A stretch of DNA of 64,000 bases, from NCBI GenBank assembly GCA_943737045.1, contig CALSFV010000311.1:319501-383500 (forward strand). The letters are read 5' to 3'. The stretch is from Parapristionchus giblindavisi (lineage: Eukaryota; Nematoda; Chromadorea; Rhabditida; Diplogasteridae). The stretch's first letter is position 1, and each line of letters begins with the position of its first letter. The position numbers and the translations under genes were made by a program. Below the pieces are notes generated by a model. The model was not told the origin of the DNA. It saw nothing but the letters and a program-made list of their open reading frames with translations, and did no database searches. Of the stretch, positions 22,909 through 33,200 are shown piece after piece.

Positions 22909-23883
22909 TCAGATCTTTTCTGGAGCAGCTAATTTCTTACAATAAACACTGGGATCTAGAGACAGCCGATGATTCACTGAAGTTCCCGATGATGAATACC
23001 TGCAATTAAATTAAACTAAATTAAATTAATAATATTAATAGTTTTATGCACAATTATAGGTTTGCATGCACTTCAATTTAATACTTCGAAAATTGATTTA
23101 CATGGGAATTTTTGGATCAATATTTATTGGATAGAAAGATCATGCAGAATAGGATCACTGTACCACTTTTACTGTGCAAAGCTACTGATCGAAATAACAT
23201 TGTTGATATAAGAGTTATTGTTAAAATATATGATGAACCGATTTGCTCGATGAGATCAGGGGAGATCAAAGATCGTGTTTCCATAATTCTGACGCACCAT
23301 GTACAAAGACAGTACGTAAAGTTCGATACAACTTACCAATTGCCCCAGGCGCAGACAATACTGACGTAGGGTCCATCTCCATCATTGAGGTAGAGTGCAT
23401 AATCGTCACCATCGCACAACCGCACTCCACGAGATTCGATGGCACGAATGCATTCTCCACCCTTAGGGCAAACGAAATCGTCCAGATTTATGAACAAACA
23501 ATTCTCATCGATACCTACAAGATATTGGACGTTATTCAGTATTCATGGTTTTATGATCAAATCAAAAGGGCGAATCAAGAGTTTAAAAACTTACCATCAA
23601 CCAGTGACACAGCAATTTCGAATCCGGATCCGTCGATTATCAAACCGGAACCATCCAGCCCCGAACCGTCCAGCCCGGAACCCTCCAACCCGGAACCCTC
23701 CATTCCGGATCCTTCGAGGCCAGAACCATCCAGACCAGAGCCTTCCAGCAATTCTTCCAAGAGACCTTCATCCAAATCTTCTTCCTCCTCAATAGCCTGG
23801 TCGAGCGCAGCTAAGCCAGGGCCGCATCCGTAAGTGACTCCGACCAGAACCGTCAAATAGATCATGACAATAGAGCGTTGCAT
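22909..23883 (-). CDS. Gene 2: secreted acidic Ser-Gly protein with LDLa-like segment
   Basis: The exons on the minus strand are 23595-23883, 23337-23515 and 22909-22999 (stop TGA 22909-22911). Introns of 79 and 337 bp both have GTAAGT donors. The start at 23883 gives a classic signal peptide (MQRSIVMIYLTVLVGVTYG). Residues about 30-45 are acidic. Residues about 46-85 contain eight E/D-G-S-G repeats, the acidic Ser-Gly context used for chondroitin attachment in nematode core proteoglycans. Exon 2 encodes FVCPKG, GECIR and LCDGDD with spaced cysteines, resembling an LDL-receptor class A domain but lacking the usual DC cysteine. About 185 residues are predicted. The two halves of exon 2 are in different frames around a GGGG run (23460-23463), so either one base is extra in the assembly or the gene is decaying. 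The frame after the shift runs cleanly through exon 3. A chondroitin-type core protein is my inference. Confidence 0.75.
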
Positions 23884-23918
23884 TGCACTGGGAAGTAGTA
23901 GAGATGGATGGCTAGCGG

Positions 23919-23928
23919 CCTATATATC
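23919..23928 (-). promoter_or_regulatory. TATA-like box upstream of gene 2
   Basis: TATATATAGG on the minus strand lies about 40 bp before the gene 2 start codon. This would leave a very short 5' leader. It is the only clear core-promoter-like motif I see for this gene. Confidence 0.4.
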
Positions 23929-24005
23929 TACCGTGTTCTATGTAAATGATAGGAGGTACACATTATGGATGCAGTAGTGTTCTATAATCATCGGTCACTA
24001 TCCTC

Positions 24006-24118
24006 TTAAAGGGAGCGTAACCTCTCTCCATGGTCTCTTCGACGCGCAATGCTCTCTGGTTGTTAGAGAACACAGAAATAGTGTGCACAATGGAGAGACG
24101 ATGTGACGCTCCCTTTAA
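24006..24118. repeat. TTAA-ended MITE, copy 1
   Basis: The ends are TTAAAGGGAGCG and CGCTCCCTTTAA, and inner arms pair around TCTCTCCATGGTCTCTTCG. Copies are at 26329-26450 and 36984-37092. The TTAA borders are consistent with a piggyBac-type target but the overlap with the repeat end prevents a firm call. Confidence 0.75.
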
Positions 24119-24444
24119 ATCCTATTACTAACTCTAACAGATGTATTGTTGTACTCGCTATGTCAACTATGAGGGAGTACGCTGTTCCATGATTTATTCA
24201 ACACTTCCTTTTCATAAATTTCTGGGTCCAAGTGGAATATCCTGAAGATTTTCGAAATAGATATTCACCATTAATTACATTATCTCAATAGTTTTGATAG
24301 CTTTTCTTACACGGTCTTCAATTTATTGCCATGAAGATGAACGCAAACTGGTGGTCCAATAAATTGTAAAAAATATTAAACATTATTGTCTTCGTATCTG
24401 CTTTGAGTATATATTGAAATTCATGGATAATTGTACTGATCGTC

Positions 24445-24605
24445 TCTGGTTTTTTTCTCCCAGTGGGGCCCCAGCAAAAGTGGGCGTGGTATAGCTCCCC
24501 CACTAGTTTCACAGGACAGGAGAGAGGGCAAAGTCTCTCACTGGTCCCCTAGGTTGATCCCCACTAGGAAATGTGCTGGGAAACCACTGGGAAAATAAAA
24601 CCAGA
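24445..24605. repeat. Small fold-back with CCCAGTGG arms
   Basis: TCTGGTTTTTTTCTCCCAGTGG pairs with CCACTGGGAAAATAAAACCAGA. CCCCAGC pairs with GCTGGG. It is non-coding. Confidence 0.65.
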
Positions 24606-25496
24606 GGTGTTATGTATTCTAAAAGGATAAAGTTGCTCTGCTATCTGCTGTATCACAAGTTTCTCAAATATCTTGTTTTTACAGAAGAAAACTCTTCTCT
24701 TTCTAATCAATTATATGTAGCTTCAATTATATGTAGCTCTTCTTAATCTTTTTCGATGTCCACTACTATACTTATGCTACCCCGTTGTGGCATAGTAAAT
24801 TATGTATCCAACCATTTTTCTTGTTTGTGTCATATGTATTGTTCATTACGTAACAGCATAATAAAGTTATTATTATTATTATTATTATTAATCTGTATTT
24901 ATAGATTCTCATATCTATCTATAATAGATATGAGGATCTATAAATAGTATCAGTGTACTATAAAGTTCATTGGATAGAATTCTGTCCTTTCTGATAATAT
25001 TATGAATCATTGATATGCGAAAATGCTCGCTTTCCGCTGAATTTCTCCGAAAATGAATGTTTCGATCACCAATGCTTTAATGCTAGACCCATAGGACAAT
25101 GTACTCGCATATAGATCAAGGAAGTAGTAGGGAATAGCACTTAGAGTATGAATGAACTGATTGATGGTCCATAAACGTTGGACATTCACTTCTACTCAAC
25201 GATAATGAAGCACTTTTCACGTGAGTGAATGATATAAGGTAATTCAATATATCTAGTATCATAGTTGAGTTACGGAAGTACACCAGTTTGGTTCAATCAC
25301 AAATATATCAGGATGTTTCTTAAGATGAAAAGAATCGGACTACAATCGCTACAGAGTACTTTAGATGGATGAGATATTTGAAGTCTTCCGAAAGAGGTCG
25401 CTCCATCTTGTGGGAGGTCTCCCTTTTCTTCTCCTGCATCGAGGAAACCATTCGATCGCTGATCACTTTCGGACGACTGTTGGATGCAACTTTCTA
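24606..25496. other. AT-rich intergenic stretch
   Basis: It contains an (ATT)n run at about 24868-24890 and a 20-bp-arm hairpin at 24898-24943 (AGATTCTCATATCTATCTAT with its inverse). I see no gene. Confidence 0.4.
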
Positions 25497-25765
25497 ACTA
25501 GGGAATGGTTCGTAAAGGGTATGAATCTACAAGGAGTGACATCCATAGCTATAATCAGCATGCTCGACTTAGTCGGAATCAACTTTCAAAGTCTGCTATT
25601 TATCTATTATTTATTGCTATTTATGCTATAAACGACGGGTTTGAAATTTACAAAATCGATAAATAGCAGACTTTGAAAGTTGATTCCTACTAAGTCGAGC
25701 ATGCTGATTATAGCTATGGATGTCACTCCTTGTAGATTCATACCCTTTACGAACCATCCCCTAGT
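25497..25765. repeat. Fold-back with ACTAGGGAATGGTT ends (copy 1)
   Basis: Arms of about 120 bp are near-perfect inverted copies, meeting near 25630 at CAGACTTTGAAAGTTGATTC. A longer diverged relative sits at 41856-42300, with the same ACTAGGGAATGG ends and the same GCATGCTCGACTTAGT block. Confidence 0.8.
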
Positions 25766-26328
25766 AAGCGAAGCTAAGTGTAAGAATTGGAATTCCATGC
25801 ACATCAGAGCCCCTGTCTATGCGAACTCTTGATAAATGTGTTATAAATGAAAATGAAATGAAATATGTAATGAAACATCTCTTTTTTCATTTTTTCAACT
25901 AGGTCTGAAGAAGAGATTAGGCACTCCGGACTGAATTGTCCTTGAATTATCACTGGCCTAGCAGTGATCACCCGCAGAACTTCGTGTACCTGGAATAACG
26001 GGTTGCACCTTTACCTATACATTTAATATGTAATTCCAGTAACAAGAATAAGATAGAATAGAAGAATAGAATAATAAGAATAGAATAAGATTGTAAGATC
26101 TTTCGATCATCGAACGCTACGCTTCAGGGATCAGACCTGCTAGTCAGACTTGCATACCATTAAAGCCTATTTATTTCTCCACATTTTCGCTAATAAATTA
26201 GCTATTTTAAAAAAAAATGAACATAAAAAAATGAAGAATACAAAAATGTGACGATGAATAGAACCAAAGGAACGAAGAAACCAACTGAGAGGGGATTATG
26301 GATAAGGGAGAGGGAGAGGGAGACACAG

Positions 26329-26450
26329 AATAAAGGGAGAGTGACCTCTCTCAATGGTCTCTTCATTGTGCACATATTTCTCTGTTCTCTAACAACGAGA
26401 AAGCATTGCGCGTCGAAGAGACCATTGAGAGAGGTTACGCTCCCTTTAAG
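26329..26450. repeat. TTAA-ended MITE, copy 2
   Basis: TAAAGGGAGAGTGACCTCTC pairs with GAGAGGTTACGCTCCCTTTA. It shares CATTGCGCGTCGAAGAGACC with copy 1 at 24006-24118. It lies next to a GAGA-rich simple-sequence tract (26290-26330, 26470-26520). Confidence 0.75.
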
Positions 26451-26563
26451 GGCCAGATGGCAAAGAGGTTGAGAGAGCGTGAGAGGCAGAGAGAGAGAGC
26501 AGAGAAATAGAGTGAGAGTGTGGCCCTCGATATCCATTAGATGTCCATCCTAGTGTATTATTA

Positions 26564-27162
26564 GGTTGGTGCATTTTTCTGACTTTTTCGGCTAATTTTT
26601 CTTTCTCGAAACTGGTCCGAAATATCGACCCTGAATTCTCCACAACGGACCCCCCCCTCCAAGAAGTGTAATGGATATTCTCTTTTCACGCGTTGCGGTT
26701 GTAGCCGCGTAGCGGCATAATCTCTCCGGTTTTGCAGGGTATTGTGGTGTTAAAATCTTGGAAAAGTAGACGGAAAAGTGAAAAGTAGTGTTAATTTTGT
26801 GATTGTAAAAGTAGTTGGAAAAGTAGCATAGCTTCGTCATTTCGTTGTAAATAAGAATTTGTCAATTATGAAGCTATGCTACGTTTCCAACAACTTTTAC
26901 AATCACAAAATTACTACTTGTCACTTTTCCATCTACTTTTCCAAGATTTTAACACCGCAGAATATTACAGAAAGTAGCGTGCAAAAGGTAATTTGCTGCT
27001 TACTTTCTTTTTCGCTATATACTCACCAAATAGCAAAACAGTAACAAAAAAGTAAGTTACTTACAAGCACTTTTTGCGCGCTACTTACTCTAATATTAAT
27101 TGTCCTGCAAAACCGGAGCTACAAAAAAACTCTACAAAAAAGTCAGAAACTGTGTACCAACC
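26564..27162. mobile_element. mariner-type fold-back, TIR GGTTGGTGCA
   Basis: The left end TAGGTTGGTGCATTTTTCTGAC and the right end GTCAGAAACTGTGTACCAACCTA are inverted copies, with TA at both borders. TTAGGTTGGT is the characteristic mariner terminus. The arms of about 110 bp meet near 26850 (AAAGTAGCATAGCTTCGTCA). No transposase remains. Confidence 0.8.
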
Positions 27163-27297
27163 TAATGCATTGTTGTTCGCTTTTCTTTTCACACCATTTT
27201 ATTGCCAATATTCATCAATTTTCTATTAGAAATTGCTGTTCTTTAGTATGAGAATCTATTTTAGATTGGAATCTTCGAATTCTCACGTTAAATCAAA

Positions 27298-30200
27298 ATG
27301 GATCTCCGTAAAATCAAGATAATTCTTTGCAAAATGGATTTCTTCAAGATCAAGCTGGTTCTTTTAATGGCGTTATTATATCTTCTCAGATTTCTCTTTG
27401 TCGTATCCGGTAGTTTATTCGACTATATTCGGATGTTTGATGTTTCAAAATTAATTTCAGGATGTGTGGGAGTTCCATTGAGTATACTCGTACTGGGATA
27501 TATAAAGTATCAATACGGCGCAGATTCGATGGAAAGTAGCCGGGTATGTGTGAGAGGAGCAGTCAGGTTTCTTCTCCGCAACTTTAGTAGGGCCAATAAT
27601 TTGGTTCGAAGTGGGGCTCTTATTTTAGTTCTAAAATTTAAGCAAAAAAAACTTTGGCTAAACTTTAGCTAAAATTTAGCCAAAGTTTGGCCAAAAATTG
27701 GTACTAAAATAACAGCCCCACCTCGAACAAATTTAGAGACATTTTTCACAATCATGCTAATCATTTTACAAAATGCTTTCAGGATAAGGAAGACATCAGC
27801 ACTCGCTGGTGCCTAGCGTTGATTTTGTCGTCGTTTGCTTTTGGAGCGGCATTGGCCGCCCACATCTACCTCTTGAAGACAATCGATCGTTATCAAAAGT
27901 ATATTGGTGTAAGAGACGTTATTGACCGTATAAAAACACTTGTTTATTTGGTGCGAGAGTAGTCAGCCACTGCCACAATGAATTTCTATTTTTAGAGAGA
28001 GAGTTCAAGCGAGATAGTACGTAGATCATAGAGAGCGTGAGGAGAGAAGAGAGGTAAAGGGGGTTGATCGATAGAATATTTCTGCGTTTAGCAGCTAGTA
28101 ACAAGGCCATTTTTACGGATATACTAAATAGATAACCTTTTCTCTCTGATTCTCAAACATTGCCAGAAATGTTGTGGGTACTTCAAATTCATTAATCGAT
28201 AAGATTCCGCCAAGGCACTTTAAAAAATAAGAATAATGGGCTAAATTTTAAAAAAATAAGAAAAAAAACCTTGATTTGACCGGGTAGGAATCGAACCAGG
28301 GCTGGGTCAACAAATTATTTCGACCAAAAAAATTTCGTTTGGGCCCAACAAAAAAAAAATTTCTCACTGAAAAAAAAAACACAAAAAGAACAACAAAAAA
28401 CAATTTAAAAATGTTTTCCGATTGCTCCCCAACATTTGCCAGAATACGGGTAAATCGATCACCAACTAACGTTACTCGAGCAAATTTAATCTCTTTGTAC
28501 AAAAATAAACAAATGAATATTATACGGTCATTATTAGTATATTCTTCATGAAGTGGATAGAATTTATTTACAATTAGTACACAGAGATTAAATTTGCCCG
28601 AGTAACGTTAGTTGGCGATCGATTTACCCGTATTCCGACAAATGTTAGAATATAGTAGGTTAATCGCTGGTTTTTGGTAATTTTGCCCTTTGTTTTGTTG
28701 TCTGTCTACAAAATACGGAAGAGGGTAGAATCAGTTTAGATTGATTGATACCTGATGGATATTATCGAATTGACAAAGATATCTCACAGAAACTATTAAT
28801 ATTTAAAAAAAAATTATTCAAGATCTCTCTAGGTTGCTCGCACATTTTCGTCTTTTGTATTTTTTGAAACAACTCTTTTAAAATTCTTAAAATATTAATC
28901 AACATTGTTGCAGAATCCCGGTTCACGTAAACTGGAGTCGTTCATCCTTCGATACCCTCGCATCTTCCCGCAACACGAGGGATATGAGAATGAATTGGAC
29001 CAAATTTGGAAGTGTGGTGGTTTAGTTAATTGTCCTATTATAGGTCCGTATGCAGTAGTACACTAAAAAATCTTTTTTTTAAAATTCCCAGTCATATAAT
29101 GCAATAATTCCCTTATATGTGAGGGAATTTTTGATAGGAAAAACATTCTCACAAGGGAACTACCCCAGCTTGCTTTTTTCAAACTGTATGAAATTTTGCA
29201 TAGGCATAGCTGAACATATTATAAGATCAGGTGTGAAGTCTAGAAATTCTGGCAGGCAATAGCCGAGCCAGAAAATTGGTCCAAAGTTTTGACCCAGGTG
29301 CAGTTAAGTTTCACACGCACTGTGTCAAAACAATTTTACGATTCATTGTCTGTTCCCTGAAGGGAAATAACAAGTGGAGCGGTGGTGTAGTGGCGAAGTG
29401 TCTTCGGTTACTTGGCAATATTAGTGGGTTCGATGCCGCTATGCTGCTGCATTTTTTTGCATTTTTTTCAGAGCTCGATAAATAGTTGATTCTTTGATTT
29501 CATGAAATTCATAGTTGTTTTCAATTAAACAATTGTCTATTCCCAATATGTATTCGATCGATTGATCTACCACAACCTATTTTGTACGGCGATAATTACT
29601 TTTTTTATCATTCCGTGTCGTTTATTCCCAATGTTTTCTTCCGACAGAGTCATTGGTCGACTGATTCAAGTCTTTGGGACCCCTCAGGACACATCGCTGC
29701 TTGCTCGGAGAGAGTCAAAAGTCGATCAAGAACTAATCAATATTCTTCGGAGTGGTGAAGAAGGAGAGTTGGACGTTGGATCGGAGTCTGATCTGTTAAG
29801 GGATGAAGACGAGGAAACGGATCCTGACTGGAATGCTGATGATGATGATCTTTCGTATATAGGAGCAGCTGCGGAGGATGAAATGAACTTTGGAAGGGTC
29901 AAAGTATCAAAGAAAGAGGTATGTTGATCTTTGATCTTTCGTCTTTTACCTTGTTTTATTCGATTATTTTTTTCTTTTTTCGAATCTCTGTTTAAACATC
30001 GAGTTGATCATTGATCTTTTAGATGGACCATGCTCTTGCCTAATATACCCCCTTTGCCCCCTTTGTTACTCCTGCACAATATCTCTTTCATTCTTCGATG
30101 TCTGCTACTTGTTCATCTCCCAATTGTTCAATAGTTTGATTCATCAAATGTGCTGTTTGTGATAACACTTTTTCTTTATTCATTTCATTGAGAATTACCA

Positions 30201-33200
30201 TTATTGTTGATGTTCATCTGTTTATTTCATCTTATTTTATGCTTCTCTGCTCATCTCTTGATTCTCTTTCCTTTCATATTTGAACACAAAGTTTCTCCCT
30301 ATTCATCTACAATATTGTAATGTTCTGTTCTGTTCTTATTGTTATATTGTAATGTTCTGTTGTGATGATAAATTACATTAAATGTGCTACCACCATGTCC
30401 GAGCATTATCAAGTTACAAACGATAAATACGCAATATGAAATTTAGATTGGTCAAGAGAATACTTTATTATTTAAATTTTACTATTGAATAAACATTTAT
30501 TGAATTTTTATCGATCTCTGAAAAAAATGCAAAAAAATGCAGCAGCATAGCGGCATCGAACCCACTACTATTGCCAAGTAACCGAAGACACTTCGCCACT
30601 ACACCACCGCTCCACTTGTTCTTTCCCTTCAGGGAACAGACAATGAATCGTAAAATTGTTTTGACACAGAGCGTGTGAAACTTAACTGCGCCTGGGTCAA
30701 AACTTTGGACCAATTTTCTGGCTCGGCTATTGCGTGCCAGAATTTCTAGATTTCACACCTGATCTTATAATATGTTCAGCTATGCCTATGCAAAATTTCA
30801 TACAGTTTGAAAAAAGCAAGCTGGGGTAGTTCCCTTGTCAGTAATACACATTAGCCTTTTCTAAAGGCCCCATGCGGCATAGCGCCGTGCCACGCGTTGG
30901 TTTTTTTCTCTATGAATATATTGTATTTTTTTTTGTAATTTTGAAAATTTAAATATTCACGCACAAAAACAACGCGGGGTAAATTCAAATTGAGCAGGAA
31001 TTCATATTTTTGAAATGTTGTGATAATTTAGTTAATTAAAAAAAACTATCCAGAGTCAACCAAAATTTTTCGTTTCTATGACGTATTGTAGCCTCCCAAA
31101 AAGCTAAGCGATCGATGCTATTAACATATTTTTTAACTCTTTAGTCATTGAGTAAAACGCCAGTCGTGGTGGGGTATAGCGTGGCGTTATGCCGCGTGGA
31201 TCCTTTCGAAAAGGTTAACGCATCGTTACATTTACCTTACGTGCCTACGCCGTAGCCCACTCCGCCGCGCTTCCATCGTTACGGAGGAGGAGGTTACGGC
31301 GTAGGCACGTAAGGCAAATGTAACGATACATAACGTGCACCACTGTATACTGTAATATAATTATTAATTTCAGAAATTTGGAATACCTCATGCAGGTGGC
31401 TAAAGCGGAGAAGCAATGGCACCAGGCAGTGGCTACTGATAAGAGGTTGGTGCACTTTACAATAGCTATTTATTGTGTAGCTGAACTACGGTAGCCGTTT
31501 TTCAGCGGGGTACGGTAACTTTAGTGCATTTTACTATTGTTGGCATACAGTACTTGTCAAACAGGCCTATTGGATAAATAATATAATTAATAATTTCAGG
31601 GATTTTGAATTCGCCTATCAGGTTGCTAATGCGCAGAAACAGTGGTGCGAAGCAGTGGGTAATGACATGAGGTTGGAGCACTTTACAATAGTTGTATATG
31701 GTGTACATGAACTACGGTAGCTGATTTTTACGAAAAAAGTGAAACATTTGTGAATTAATTTGTTCATAAGATTCCCATTTTTAGCATTTTTCACGATCTT
31801 GATTATGTATTATTAAAGGTGGACTCCCGCGAATATTTTCGTGAACAAACTGTAAAGACAGAAAGTTAGCAAAAGTTATTCTACATACAGTACACCATTT
31901 ATTTAACGCTAATAATGCTTATTGATTGCTAGAAACATGAATGAATCATGCTTGCAATCGCAGGCAAAGGCGCGCTTTTTGAAAATAGGAAAGTTCGGCA
32001 ATAGGATTCGAACCCACGGCCATGCGCTATCTATAGAGAAGTGTTACCACTGCGCTAAGGGATTGACGAGCGGTGACTCACTCTTCTCTTATATCACTTT
32101 ACACTTGCATAAGCTAGTTACAAGAGATTTGAATGAACATTCGCGAGTCTCCACCTTTAAGGGGTTTTTATTGTGGATGTATTTGCCCAACGTGAAAAAA
32201 ATAATCGGGATAGCTGCGGAGCAGAATTGGTATACTGTAGCATACTGTAGAATCTAACTGCAAAACTGCTGCCATCGCGCTTTTTTCGTCTAATCATAGA
32301 TATATCGAACATTACCTGACTTCCTATAGAGAATTTGCACTTTTTGGATCATGGCATTGATCAGGCTACAAAATTGGTATACTGTAGAAAATCCTACCGT
32401 ATACCAGTTTCACGAAACAACGCTCACCGTAATTTATTTTTTTCCCTCATAGGTGAGTTAGGCAAGCCCACTGATGCTCAAATACCCTGTTATCAAATAA
32501 AAAAACTAGCAACCGCGTTTAGATATCATAATTCAAAATTTTCAAAATCGTGTGAACTTTTGTCACATTTTGTTAAATTATTTGACAAATGTTTCACTTC
32601 TTTTCGTTTTGGTGGTACAGAACTTATCAAACAGACCGATTGGTCTAATAATTATTAATTTCAGGGATTTGGAATTCGCCTATCAGATTGCTAATGCGCA
32701 GAAAGAGTGGCGCGAAGCAGTGAGTACTGACAAGAGGTTGGTGCACTTTACAATACCGTCAAAACGAAAAAAAGTGAAACATTTGTGACAATTTGTGACA
32801 AATTGTCACAAAAGTTCACAAGATTTTGAAAAAATTGCATCATGATATCTAAACGCGGTTTGAAGTTATTTATTAGGTAATAGGGTATTTGAGCATCACT
32901 GGGCTTCCCTAATTGATATGTGAAGAAAACTATTTAAATAATTCACTGAGGACGCTGTTTGGTGAAACTGGTATACGGTAGGATTTTCTACCGTATGCCA
33001 GTTTTGCAACCTGCTCCATGCCATGATTCAAACAGTGCAAATTCACTGGAAAGAGTTATATAATGATATATACAGCTATGATTAGACGAAGAACGCGCGA
33101 TGGTAGCAGTTTTACAGTAAGATTCTACAGTATGCTACACTATACCAATTTTTCTCCGCGGCACTCCCGATTAATTTTTTCACTTTTGTCATATATTACT

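Larger units (their letters stand above)
29151..30838 (+). mobile_element. Long-TIR DNA element, copy 2 (complete, 1688 bp)
   Basis: The terminal repeats of about 340 bp begin ACAAGGGAACTACCCCAGC at 29151 and end with the complement at 30838. Each TIR contains a tRNA-like module (29376-29450 + and 30541-30615 -) with GGTGGTGTAGTGG and GGGTTCGATGCC boxes. One acidic ORF lies just inside the left TIR. The element is inserted in the gene 3 intron between the exons ending at 29047 and starting at 31374. It matches the window-start copy almost perfectly, implying recent movement. No clear target duplication is visible next to the ends. Confidence 0.88.
31730..32615. mobile_element. CCGTCAAAACG MITE, diverged copy with nested insertion
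   Basis: The outer ends are ACGAAAAAAGTGAAACATTTG and its inverse with TA at 32616-32617. The inner arms match the 8883-9474 and 32756-33346 copies. A further element (31813-32160) interrupts it where the sister copies read ATTATCTAAGGTTTTTCATTG continuously. Confidence 0.75.
31374..32736 (+). repeat. Tandem exon-intron units of gene 3 (units 1-3)
   Basis: Exon units start at 31374, 31600 and 32665. The first two are 226 bp apart, and the intron between them (GTTGGTGCACTTTACAATAG... AATTTCAG) recurs after the other copies. After unit 2 it is interrupted by the element at 31730-32615. After unit 3 it is interrupted by elements at 32756-33346 and 33353-35249. A fourth unit is at 36622. Exon and intron were therefore duplicated together, and the transposons came later. 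Confidence 0.85.

Noticed and set aside
23243..23833. Plus-strand Pro/Ser/Glu-rich frame of 196 codons
   Set aside because: It is the antisense of gene 2. The minus strand has the signal peptide, splice sites, TATA-like box and Cys pattern.
26248..26643. Overlapping frames in the GAGA-rich region
   Set aside because: They fall in a MITE and low-complexity DNA.
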